Source of the DNA: Pomacea canaliculata
Lineage: Eukaryota > Mollusca > Gastropoda > Architaenioglossa > Ampullariidae
DNA length: 64,000 nucleotides
Direction: 5' to 3'
NCBI RefSeq assembly: GCF_003073045.1
Contig: NC_037598.1
Span: 25,109,822-25,173,821, forward strand
The notes under the pieces are model-generated. The model was not told where the DNA came from. It ran no database searches and worked only from the letters and a program-made list of their open reading frames with translations. The position numbers and the translations under genes are program-made. Below, piece by piece: positions 36,685-47,760 of this stretch. Position 1 is the first letter of the stretch; each line of letters opens with the position of its first letter.

Positions 36685-36857
36685 CAGGGCTTCTGCTAAG
36701 GCTAAATTCTTTGGGGTCCCAGGGACCCCTTCTTCAGATTTTAAGGGGTCTCTGTTCTTCGCCCATATTTGAATGGGACCCCATTGACGAAAATTGAAGG
36801 GTCCTCCGAACTTTTAATGCGTACTGTACGCAATTTTTTGCGTAAGCGGAAGCCCTG
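36685..36857. mobile_element. 173-bp MITE with hAT-like terminal inverted repeats
   Basis: The ends are CAGGGCTTCTGCTAAGGC and, read inward from 36857 on the other strand, CAGGGCTTCCGCTTACGC: 15 of 18 bases match. ATAATA lies directly outside both ends (36679-36684 and 36858-36863), a candidate 6-bp target duplication; typical hAT duplications are 8 bp. The interior holds the palindrome GGGGTCCCAGGGACCCC. It has no coding capacity. Confidence 0.75.
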
Positions 36858-36914
36858 ATAATAGTTTATTGCTCAGCATGTTTGCTCTCCCATATAGAAT
36901 ACTTATCTTCGCCA

Positions 36915-37450
36915 CAACTTCATAGACTTTAAAAAGGCATTTGACAAATATAAATATAAAATGTTATGACGGAATTCAGTGTCGTTGAGGAGATGGAAAC
37001 TTTGTAAAGAGCATGTTTGAGCCCTGCATTACGTTATAGCCAATTGCGAAACTTCTTTCAAACACTAGGCAACCGTCAAGGAGGCATCGTGTTATCTGTA
37101 CACCTGTCCTGCTAATCTGTTTAGAAAATATACAACAACTCCTTAAAGACCATCGCATATCCTCAGATGCGGTGGGAGTTCCATATTAACCCTGGACTTT
37201 GCGGAAGACATTAGTATGACATCAGACAACAATAACAAACTAACTCTAAGACCTCACAGACTGACAAGCAGTGTGAATGCTTATGGAGTAGGGACCATCA
37301 GTGGGAAGAGTGATGTCATGGCTAATGCAACTGGTTGAAACAGAGATCCACGTCAATGGAGTACAGCTCGAAGAGGTGAATATCTTCAAGTACTTGGAAG
37401 CCATCCTTACCAAAGATAGCAGCAACAAAACATGAATCTGAAAGGACCTA
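36915..37450 (+). mobile_element. Non-LTR retrotransposon RT remnant
   Basis: Broken plus-strand frames carry RT signatures in the right order: NFIDFKKAFDK near 36920 (RT motif A), LDFAEDISMTSDNNNKL near 37190 (the F-A-D-D motif C with E for the first D), GTISGKSDVMANA near 37295, and LEEVNIFKYLEAILTKDSSN near 37370. The blocks are linked by deletions and stops. The family differs from the CR1/L2-like copies in this window. Confidence 0.85.
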
Positions 37451-39311
37451 GCAAGACTTGCTTACTGCCCTCCAAAACAAGGAAAGAGCCATGTCAGCAA
37501 CTGGGTCTGTCCTAGTTACTTCTGACCACTCACAGACCAATACAGACAGTTGGTTCAAGTCAAGGGACAAATGATGATAATGAATTATTTTAGTTTTTAC
37601 TTGATGTTTGTGAGTCATCTGTGACTGAATTTTGATGCCTGTCACCAGCTGGCATGAAATTTCAAATTCTGGTTTATCTGAAAACAAAGTGGTGACAGAC
37701 ACATCATGAAAGGTGTGTCTATATTTGAAAGTCAAGACAATCTGTGCTTGGAAGCAAAATAACAAAAGGATTTGATAAAATAAAATGTTTTATTGTACCC
37801 TTAACAAATACATATAGTGACATTCAAATATTAGTAAAGTGTCACATTGAAACAAATTATTATACATTACACATGTGTCTTCATCTTTCTATAACAGTGA
37901 CCAGCTACATTAGGAATATAATTGAGTGAATGGTAATAAATCTGAGTTAAAACATTTTATAGCACTGAGCTGTTATTGCCAACGTCCAAAAAGTATCACA
38001 CATTAGAAGAAAAAGTAACAAATAATCACAGTAATGAGCAATAACTTGAAACAGTTACCAAAGGCAGAGGAAAAACATAACATGATTTTGTCATCATTGG
38101 TAAAATTATAATTTATCACAGAAAAAATGTAACTTTGTCCGGTTTGCCCCCAGTGGAGCATAGGTCCACAAAAAAAGTAGCTATACACATTATTATTAGG
38201 GCAGTGATGAAAAGTAGGACACATAAGAATGTTTAAGCATGAAACAATGAATTCTTTATAACATATAAACTAAAGGAATTTAAATAATTTAAAAACCCAT
38301 GTAGCTCCTAACAGTCACTGATTATGGCAGAACTGGGTACAATGCCACCTTCTCCAGATAAAAGGCTAATGAAAATAGACTGTTTTAAAGAGCTAATTTG
38401 ACAGAATTTTTCTTAAAGGATGCCCTGCATGTGATTTTTATGTGAGCATGGACCATTTTTTTTTTATTAGTTGCATGAAAGCTGTGAGTGGTGGCATCTC
38501 GGAGAAGAGGGTTGTCTCAGCTGCACAATGTACACGTACCTCTCTTCAGCAAAATATCAGTTTACAGTCTGCTCTGAGAGGTGAAACCATATAGTTCAAA
38601 AATGTCATAAGCTAAGACATGTGAGAACATGAGTGCGGATGCAAGTATTTAATTTAAACATGATAGCACTGCATTGCATCCATTATACATAATACAGAAG
38701 AGCTATAAATTTTGAAATTCAATAAAGCTTAAAATAGATCTCAAAAGTGGATTAAAATCAATATAATACAAATAACATTTTACAAAAAGTCAAGCAGTTA
38801 TGACAAACATAGTTGACAGTAATAGAATAGAATGCACACAACATTGATAAGAAGTTACAGCCCGCAGTAGCTTTTCAATGAAAGATAATTTTTATGCACA
38901 CCTCAGCTCCTTTACATGTCAGATTTGAAAAAAAAAACAACCCAAAAAACAGGTCCTAGTGTTTAGATTTACAAAATTTGTTTATAATTATTTCTTAATT
39001 ATTTACAGGTATTCTTTTAATTTTATAATTCTGTTGAAACTTGTTGGTATCTTCAATTTAGCTAAGAGCTATGAGTCAGCATGCATCTGGATGATACTAA
39101 AATTCTTCATAAAAATAAAAAAGTCTAAGTGTATCATATAAACAAGAATTAAATGTAAAAAAAAAAGCAAATTTATATCATTAACAAAAACATGGATATA
39201 GGTGTGCACACCTGTTCCTTTTGAGTTTAGGTCATTAGATTATAAATACAATAATAATCAATCAGTCAAGTATGCATGATGACTGTTTTCCCTAAGGCTT
39301 TTGCTTTCCTT
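37451..39311. other. No gene seen; 3' flank of the vWA gene
   Basis: AT-rich sequence without usable open frames. The part next to 39312 is presumably the 3' UTR of the minus-strand vWA gene. Confidence 0.5.
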
Positions 39312-42300
39312 TTAACTTTCTATCTGTTCTGTCAATGCTGTTCTCAGTCTGCTAAATACACTAGCAAGGCCATCCTCCTTGATGCTTTTCTCTGTGGAAG
39401 AAAGTTCTTCTCCAAAACTGGCTGAATGCGATGACAACAGGCCAAAAAGGCTGTCCAGTTTGGTCAAGTCTGGCCGAGAACCTTCCAGTCTAAACTGCAG
39501 TGGTGAGAAACCAAGGTTTTTAAGCTCCCTAACCATTTGCCCTTCATCATGCTGCTGACGAAGAAATGAGACAAAGACGAGTTGAGCTGGATAGATTTCA
39601 TCATGATATTTCTTATACAGCGGTGAAAACCTGTTGGTAAATATAAAAAAAAAATCTTGTTACACATCAGCCACACTAAAGGAATTTTACAAACATTTAA
39701 AAAAAAAAAAGGAAAAAATACCACTTATTTTCAAATACTAGTCATATCTTCATTCTAATAAAAAGAATTTTTAAACAAGAAGAAACTGTTTGCATCTTAG
39801 ATTGTTTCATACTGCTCAACTTGTCAGCGGTAATGTCTCTCTGTTGCTCCTCTATCCACACCCTACACACATGCATGACAATGTAAATTGAGCGAAATAT
39901 CTTTAACATGGTGACACCATACATGCAAAAATATAACTAGTAAACACATCAGTGGCAAACCTATGCCCTTTGTTGTCTGATGAATTCTCTTCTTCATCGG
40001 TGACTACGATGAAAGTCTTGATGACTTCTTTGTTCTCATAAAATGGCAACAAGCTGGCAGCAGGGGCAGTGCCTCCGTCTGCTTGTGTTGTCATAGCCAA
40101 CTTTAAGACCTAACAAAGGATATTACCAAAAGTCATAGCCAGCTCTAGGAATCGATAAAAAGAACATCACAAAAATAAAATCAGTGCTAGATGCAGTGAG
40201 AAAGAGAGAGGCAGTAGGGAAGAAAGAGAAAGCCAAGAAGAATTCAAGAGGTCTAAACCTGTTTTACATTTGTTACATAAAAGCTTACAGCCTATAGGTC
40301 TCATGTAACTATTTTAAGAATGATAAAAGGCTCAAGGTGTTATCCCGTCAATGAAAAAATAAATAACTGAATATCAATATCTTAATTTAACATTTTAATA
40401 ATCTTTCTTATGTTTTGATAATTTATCTTCTATTTTAGAGATGCTTTTTGAAACTTTAAAATTCTGACTGGAATTAGAATTGCAATGTAAGGGTGTTTTG
40501 ATGTCATCTTTAAACCTTCTAATGCATGAACTCTTTACAAGCAGTTAAAGTAATATTTTACTGTTAGGTATTATCATCATTATTATCCTCAGTTATTACA
40601 TCATTACTCCACAAATATCTGCCCACCCAACTTACACACCTTGATTCCTTCTATAAGTATCTTCCCACCTAACACAAACACATACACACACCTCTTCAAT
40701 AGTTTTTGGAAGGAAGGGAGCATCCCTGGTCTCTGTATTGAAAAACACAAGCCGAGCTGACGTAATAGCAGTCAAGAGACTTGCTATAATTGTGCTAGTG
40801 CGGATGGCAACTTCCATTGACCCAGATGCATCACCAATGACCACAATTGGAGCTTCGAGAGGTAGACTGTATGAAAGTAAAAAAAAAGAAAAAAACACAC
40901 ACTCTGTCATAAGCATTCTAAAATCATTGAAATGTGTAGATAACTGAAAGGACTTTCATTACCTTGCAAATGTTGATTAAAACAACTGATGAAAAACATG
41001 AAGGTCCAATAAAACTGGACTTGAAGGAAAGCTATGCCCTAGCAATGTATATGTTGCAAGACAGATTCACTCTTTACAGACTGAAATAAAACCTACAAAA
41101 TTTGGTGTCCTGGATTTAGTATCTGCTTCCAGACTCACTACCCCAAACACAATGATGTTATGCAAAATCTCTGGTTGGAAACTTGTAGTAACCCTGGGTT
41201 TAACCAATGAATGGGTGATAAATGTGTGCACATGTGTGAATTGAATCTTGACATATAGCCAATAAATTTCAAGGTAGGTAACTTAATTGAGAACTTATTC
41301 CACTTTTGATCACAACAGTTTCTCCTCTGGAGCAATAGATATTTTTGGCAGAAAATTTATAAAATGTCTAAATGATTGCAAGTTCAGCTGTTGGTCAGTA
41401 GCATTTATTCAGGCCCTGAAACTACCAATTCAGTACAATGAGACTAACTTGAACATCTCAAGTTCGATCTTGTCTAGCTTACTGTATTGATGTCAGTCGA
41501 GGCTCTGCCAGCTGGATGAGGTAGGGAAGGAAGCTGACCTTACTGTTGGAGGGAGAGGAACTATTCACCATCATTTTAAATGTCAGCAGCCTCTCAAGCA
41601 GTTTTCCACTGGGTAGATTTACCGTTTCCCCTCCATCAAGACGTCGTTGTACAACCTCATCTACTGGTGCACACTTTAGATCTTCATACCACCTGATGAA
41701 AAGATCAGTTTCAAAGTTTTTTTTTATTAAACACTACAGTTATCATTTTTAATTGTTACTATCAAGATACTTTCCTTTCTAACAATTATTAATGATACCA
41801 GTTTATTCACTATAAACTTGTAGGACAAATTGTCCACATTTTGACCCCTTCCCAACTCCCTTTAGTTCACAACATACTTTTCCCATGATCAATAACAACT
41901 GCTTTCACTACATAACTGATCTTGGAAATTCCTTTCATTAATGAGGAAAAGATGAAAAAAAATGCTACATGAAATTTGTCAGCAAGGACAAAAGAAACGG
42001 AAGTGACATGCCATAGATGGGAAATCCTTCTTGACTTACCACAGTACCGTGTCCAGCTTTTCCTCATTCTCAGAGATGCGGGTTTTCGCTTTCTCGGACA
42101 GCACGTCCTTGAACTGCTTTAGGTGACTGTAAGGAATCTTAAATTCCATAACCAGCTGATTGACATTCTCTCTGTTGATATCATGGCACCTATGTACCAT
42201 GCTTTCTTCTGGTGCTTGTGCTCCAAAGCAGAATGGCAAAAACCATGGAAGAACTAAAAAGTCCTATCAAAAAAAAAAAAAACCCCAAACAAACTTACTT

Positions 42301-43946
42301 GCTTTGTTAACGACATAAGTATCAATTACCAATTATTATGTACAATCAAAAATGTGTAGTGCACTAAATGAAATAACACAGTAAACATTAATCATTATAT
42401 TATGTACAAAATTCTAATGACAAAATACATTGAATTCAAACTAAAATACTGCAGACTCTGTAAGTCTGGGAAAGGTAAATTAGTAAAGAAGAGATGAACA
42501 CCACCCTTACCGAACAAAAAATGAAACCCAGAGATAACTAATCATATGTCCTTAACACCTCACTTTTCATGATAACATTGCAAGGAAAACAAATATAATG
42601 CTGCACTAGGTTTAATTTATTTTAAATCATTTTGAGACAGAAGGGTGTAGTTCTGTTGTAAGACATACTATGAAGTGCTTTATTTATTATTCAAAAATAC
42701 CTTCTCTGGGTTAAAGTGACAAATGTCAGCCAGTTTCTTCCAAGGTTCCTTGGCAAGTGAAGAGCACAGAACTCAAGCTCCTCCTTGGTGAAGCCCCGTA
42801 CCCAACGTGCAACATGCTTACACACTGCACCACTTGCAGACCCCACCTGATAAAAGAAAAATGTTTCAATGAGTTACTTTAACTTTTTAATGAAAACATG
42901 TAAATTCTCTAAGCAAATACCAAAGCAAACTGGTCTCATTGTACACTTTATATGAAATGCCTAGCGTTTTATCCAACAGGAATATCTAAAAGAAACCTTT
43001 CACATACAGACGTAAAGAGCATATTATTGAAAAAGCCCATGTAACTGTGCATCAATATCATCCATAACTCTCATTTTATGATGACTTTCTTTATATACCA
43101 TTCAATTTGGGATCATCACTACCATAATTAAATATTACAAAGCCATCTTTAATTTTCACTTGGTGTCATAAAAATTAAACTGTAGAGTACCTTAATTGAT
43201 CTCTTAAAAACAGAATATTTAAAAAGTATGCAAAAGCAAAAAGGAAAATATGCTCACCGATGGTTTCAGAGCTGTCAAATTATCAATGTCTGACTTGAGT
43301 TTGCCAATTTTCCGAGGCCTAACTTTTGTCGCAGACAGCTGAAGCTGCTTTAGCTTCTTTTCAAGGACCCTAATTTGACGACCAGAGTCCAGCAAAGATA
43401 TTGCCTTCAGCACCTCCACCAGACCAAACTGATCACGGTTTTGCAAAAGGGCATCTGCCAGCTCATAGTCATTCCTAGCCCATGCAACGGCCAATGCTCT
43501 CACTCTTGAATCTAGAAAAAAAATGTTAAAGTTTAGTTTGAAAAAATACTGTATTAGTTGCTGCATTCTTCATTTCAATATTCTGATGCAAAATAGTTGG
43601 TATGAGCGACAAGAAACAGTATTTTAAAATTGCATGAAACATGTGTTACATACTCTCTGTGTACCCATTTCCTCATCACTTGAAACATATGTAACTTACT
43701 TTGAGCAATGGCCACTTTGTTTTTTTGAAGGACAGCTAGTGCTGCTGCGTATCGTGGCCTGTTCTTCTCTTGTGCCTTCAGATGGTCCTCTGTGGATACA
43801 ACACCAACAAAAAATTCTCTGGGATGTGTGTCGATATCCACATCTTCTTGTCGAGTTTCCTCCTTGCTTTCTGCGGTCGGCTGTCTCCTCCCTGCCGATC
43901 GCCCTCTTCCACCTCTTCTTCCTCTGCCGCGGCCTCGTCCTCTCAT
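39312..43946 (-). CDS. RG-rich, vWA-domain protein (Ro60-like vWA fold), one-base indel in exon 3
   Basis: Eight exons: 43700-43946, 43258-43511, 42701-42846, 42040-42263, 41483-41692, 40692-40866, 39961-40109 and 39312-39630. The ATG at 43946 opens MRGRGRGRGRRGGRGR, an RNA-binding-type RG tract. A Lys/Leu-rich helical middle follows (NDYELADALLQNRDQ, VLEKKLKQLQ). The C-terminal half is a vWA domain: DASGSM (MIDAS DxSxS), GGT (MIDAS Thr) and TDEEE (MIDAS Asp), so metal binding should be intact. The order resembles Ro60/TROVE proteins, which bind misfolded small RNAs, but TROVE HEAT repeats were not identified, so no RNA function is claimed. Every phase fits except in exon 3 (146 nt): its first part reads in one frame and its end, KEPWKKLADICHFNPEK, in another, needing one extra base between about 42750 and 42770. 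Repaired length would be about 574 aa. It is head to head with ARPC4. Confidence 0.82.
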
Positions 43947-44566
43947 TGTAACTTGCCCAAAATACAAGATCAACGAGTAATGGTCGAGGTATCAAAATGG
44001 TGAAGAAGGAAGATTAAGAGGTTCTTCTACATCCTGTTGCTATGTGAGGTTCCTCTCCCGGGTACACCACGTTTATAGCTACACCCAAACAGGGTTAACT
44101 CTGTCTTGCGCAACCATACGGCAATGACAGTGTAGGATGTAGTAAAAACAATAACATTGACTAGAGATTGCGGAAGAAAATTATCATGTGTGTTATTAGC
44201 CAAACTGGCAGCTGTTGCAATAAGTTTGCAACTCTCATGATTCATCAAGCGATGTTATTAGGATCTTTATCGCGATTCTGTCCTCAATACAACTAGTGTT
44301 CATTCCTCTTGAAGGCCTGCAAACTTGAACACACGTACAAGCACGGCCATCTTGCACCATCAAGACCAATTAAAATGTTTAAATCACTAACATGCAGGCT
44401 GCTCTTATTTAAAAGCAATATTGTATAATATTAGTATTATTATATTTCACTGCATGCATCGTAACTGTATGCTAGCAGATATGGGGTTAACCAAATTGAC
44501 CAGTTCAAGGGTTAAGATGAAAGGGAGGTAATTTCTTCCTTCCGGCCGGCATATCGCACTGAATCA
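43947..44566. promoter_or_regulatory. Bidirectional promoter region between the vWA gene and ARPC4
   Basis: This is a 620-bp gap between divergent start codons. GGCCATCTTG at 44345-44354 is a YY1-type site and CCAAT is at 44366-44370. TTCTTCCTTCCGG at 44533-44545, just before the ARPC4 start codon, combines a pyrimidine initiator-like tract with a reverse-strand ETS core (CCGGAAG). No TATA box is near either start. Sites are consensus matches only. Confidence 0.45.
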
Positions 44567-47218
44567 TGGTGGGTGGTGCCTTTTAAATAGTCTTTCTTCT
44601 CTTCGTTTGAATAATGTTTTTCTTCACAAACCTTTCAATATATAGAATTTTGATCCATGGACTCTATGCTAGTACAATTACTTATCATTTAGTTTGCCTG
44701 AGAATGCGATGGCATTCAGTGACAGATCTGGATGTTCACATCGCCACAGTCCATACTTCCTTGTCAATGTAATTGTCTGATTATGATTGAGCAGTGCCAG
44801 TTGTCACCATAGAACTGGTACTATCATTGTAGGATTGTGCAGTCGGTGATAGTGTATAGTCTTTACTAAAACGTTTCCATGTCTAAAAGCCCTTCTAATG
44901 TCCAATTAACGTAATAGTGTATCAATCTTAGTTGCACTTAGATACACATGCACACGGAAAACCATTGTAAAGGACGGGGAAATATTTCATTGTCTTGTGC
45001 GTTTTTCAAACTGTTCAAAATGATTTGTTGCTACTTTTTCTAGCTCTTGCTGTAAGTGTTTCCCGTTTTAACAAAAGAAGTACTTCAAACTAATATGTTT
45101 AGTAACATTTTAATTTTATTCAAAAAAAGACTTTAACAGAGAAAGCGCATGAATAGTTAACAGGTTTATTGGAAATGCCAATATTTTAAATGTTTTTGTT
45201 TTAATTGATATTATTTAAAATTTCTTTGCAGGCTGCCACATTGAAGCCTTACTTGACATGTGTGAAAGAAACACTTACTGCTGCAATGTGCGTGCAGAAC
45301 TTTGACTCGCAAGTAGTGGAACGACACAATAAACCTGAAGTAGAAGTTAAGTAAGTAACCATTTGTGTCTTTAGTTAATAATTCTAGGAAATATAATCTT
45401 TTTTTTAATTTCTAAAATCTAAGACAAGAGTTTGCATTTATTCTCATATGTCTGTTATAAAGTCTCATATATTTGTAGAAACTTTAAAAAAATTAGAATA
45501 TTACTAGGACATTGAGAAAGTTGCAGGGTACCTTTTTAATAGGGGCAACAACTTCATGATTCTTTTTTTCAGGACCAGTAAAGAGCTGCTGCTAACCCCA
45601 GTTGTCATCAGTCGTAATGAGAAAGAGAAAGTCCTGATTGAGAGTTCTATCAATTCTATACGAATTAGCATAGCTGTTAAACAGGTTTGTTTACTTCTAT
45701 TAATTTCAAAAAATATTTTTGTCTATTTTTTTTTATCTTTAATTTGTAAAGGGGTGAGGCACTGAAATTTAAAAAAAATTTTGAGGAAGTTAAAGGGATG
45801 TATAAAGACTGTATTTGTTATTGGGGATTTGTGTTTTATTCAAATATTAGTTAAGTATCTCATGCCATAACATGAGAACATTACCACTTTCCACAATTCC
45901 CACCAGGTACAGACAAAATGAGTTATATTTGTTGACAGGAAGAAGCTCATATTAAAGGTAACACTTACCATAAACTGCATATATATGAACAAATAGTGAA
46001 TACCAGTTCTGAGACTTACTAATCTTAAGAATACTTTGTTATTCACTGCAATTCTTGCCTCTTTTTTTATTTTTTTCTGTTCATTTAGGTCTAGTTCTTT
46101 TTTTCTCTAATATCAGTTCAGAAGTTTGTCAATTTCTGTGGCAGGCTGATGAAATTGAGCGGATTCTTTGTCACAAGTTTATGCGTTTCATGATGATGCG
46201 GGCTGAAAACTTTGTAGTCTTACGACGAAAACCTGTCGAGGTAAGTGGAGTAGCTATGGATACCTGTATATGTATTTTTGCTTCATTTGCTTATCTGCAT
46301 TCCAGCTGGTTTATTGAAATGAGATTTTAGGAATCTGCTGGCCTATATTTTTATTGTCTAAGTACGAAAAAAAGGGGTTCTATGCTGTTTTCTTTTTGCT
46401 AAATATCTCAAGCACTTGTGTTTATATCTTGTCTAAATAATTAAGGAAATTCTTTCATTGTACCGAAAAGAATTATAGATAGATAATCCATGAAAGGTTT
46501 TAATTATTTATTAAATAAGCAAAGCTAACAATATCATTAATGAGGTTAACATAATTGCTTCTTCAGCTGGGAACATGCTATAACTGAATTCAGTTTTCTG
46601 TGTTTTTCATGTCTTCTGCTGTATGGGGTTATATTTATATAACTATAAAAGTTAATGTAAAGGGCATCCCCTAATCTTATTTAGGTCATCTGTAAGTGAG
46701 GTGTTAAAGACCCCACTATTCTTGGACCGGGCCAGTTTTTTTGTGTGAGGGCAGTGTCCGTTCTTCCCCTTGTTATTTTACCTTTGCATAACACTCTTTT
46801 GAGTCATGCTCTTGCCATGCTAGTTTGACTAGAGAAAGATCACTGGACTGCACAGTATCCAACCAGAACATCTGGTTTGGAAAAGCCATTTCCCTACTAA
46901 TCCCTCATAATTTCCATGTAATTTCCTATGCCAACCCACGATATGTCAAACCTGCAATGGTGATCTAGAAGGGGATGCTACACACACACAAACATATTTT
47001 ATAAAATGGTACTTGATTCATATATTTTTGTTTTGTTTCAGGGCTACGACATTAGCTTCCTAGTAACAAATGTACATACAGAACAAATGTACAAACACAA
47101 ACTAGTTGACTTCATTATCACCTTCATGGAAGAGATCGACAAGGAGATCAATGAAATGAAGCTTGCTGTCAATTCTCGGGCTCGAATCAGTGCAGAAGAG
47201 TTTTTGAAAAATTTCTAA
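44567..47218 (+). CDS. ARPC4: Actin-related protein 2/3 complex subunit 4
   Basis: Five exons: 44567-44569 (the ATG alone, followed by GTGGGT), 45232-45350, 45573-45684, 46145-46240 and 47042-47218. Phases agree and give 168 aa, the exact length usual for ARPC4. Diagnostic blocks are [55 protein letters not shown] and the C-terminus EEFLKNF. ARPC4 (p20) dimerises with ARPC2 to form the core of the Arp2/3 complex, which nucleates branched actin filaments in the cytoplasm. Conservation is so high that function can be taken as intact. The first exon carries only the start codon, so the start depends on splicing at 44569; no competing upstream ATG is needed because the next exon begins AATLKPYL, as in the family. 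AATAAA at 48401 is a possible distal poly(A) signal. Confidence 0.97.
46980..46990 (+). repeat. Short (CA)n in ARPC4 intron 4
   Basis: ACACACACACAAAC about 50 bp before the last acceptor. The preceding 46670-46980 is unlike the neighbouring intron in composition and may be an old insertion, but no family was recognised. Confidence 0.4.
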
Positions 47219-47399
47219 CTTTTGACATTATGAAATATCAGGGATAAATATAAACCGGTAAGTTTCATCTGGGTTACTTTTTAACAAAAGTCTACAATGA
47301 AACATTTTATGTTGCCTGTTTAGTACACGCACAAATGTATTTTGCATTCTTTGTTGCTTCTTTATCATGCTTAGTTCGTATTAAATTTTCTCTGCTTGT

Positions 47400-47760
47400 G
47401 TTGCCTGCCCCAATGTTATGCATCAGACAAGAGACATTCTGCAGGTGCTCCATAGGTCCAGCTGTTTGGGATTCTCTGCCCCTTTTTCTTTGAATTGTGT
47501 CTGTATTTCAAATCTGGCCTCAAAACCCATTGCTTTGAGAAGTATCTTGCTTAATCAAGGGTACTGTTCAGCTCACTGATTGTTTATCTCACTATTCATC
47601 ATCTTCATCCAGGCACTCAGCTCACGTTTGCCATGGTGTCACCTGTTTGTTGATGCTTATGTTTGTTGACAGTTGGCTCGTTTGTTGTCTTTTGCGTTTA
47701 GCATTGACATGGGAAAATGCACTTCACAAATGCTTTTATTATTATTAATGACTTTTGTGA
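47400..47760 (+). mobile_element. 3' end of a degraded LINE with (TTA)n tail (copy C)
   Basis: The plus strand reads FKSGLKTHCFEKYLA near 47505, the C-terminal ORF2 signature of CR1/L2-like LINEs (F-K-S-x-L-K-T-x-x-F). It is preceded by a decayed WDSLPL block and followed by the same tail as 16827-16985, ending in TTTTATTATTATTA at 47737-47750. It lies 180 bp past the ARPC4 stop, so it is either in the 3' UTR or just beyond it. Confidence 0.75.
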
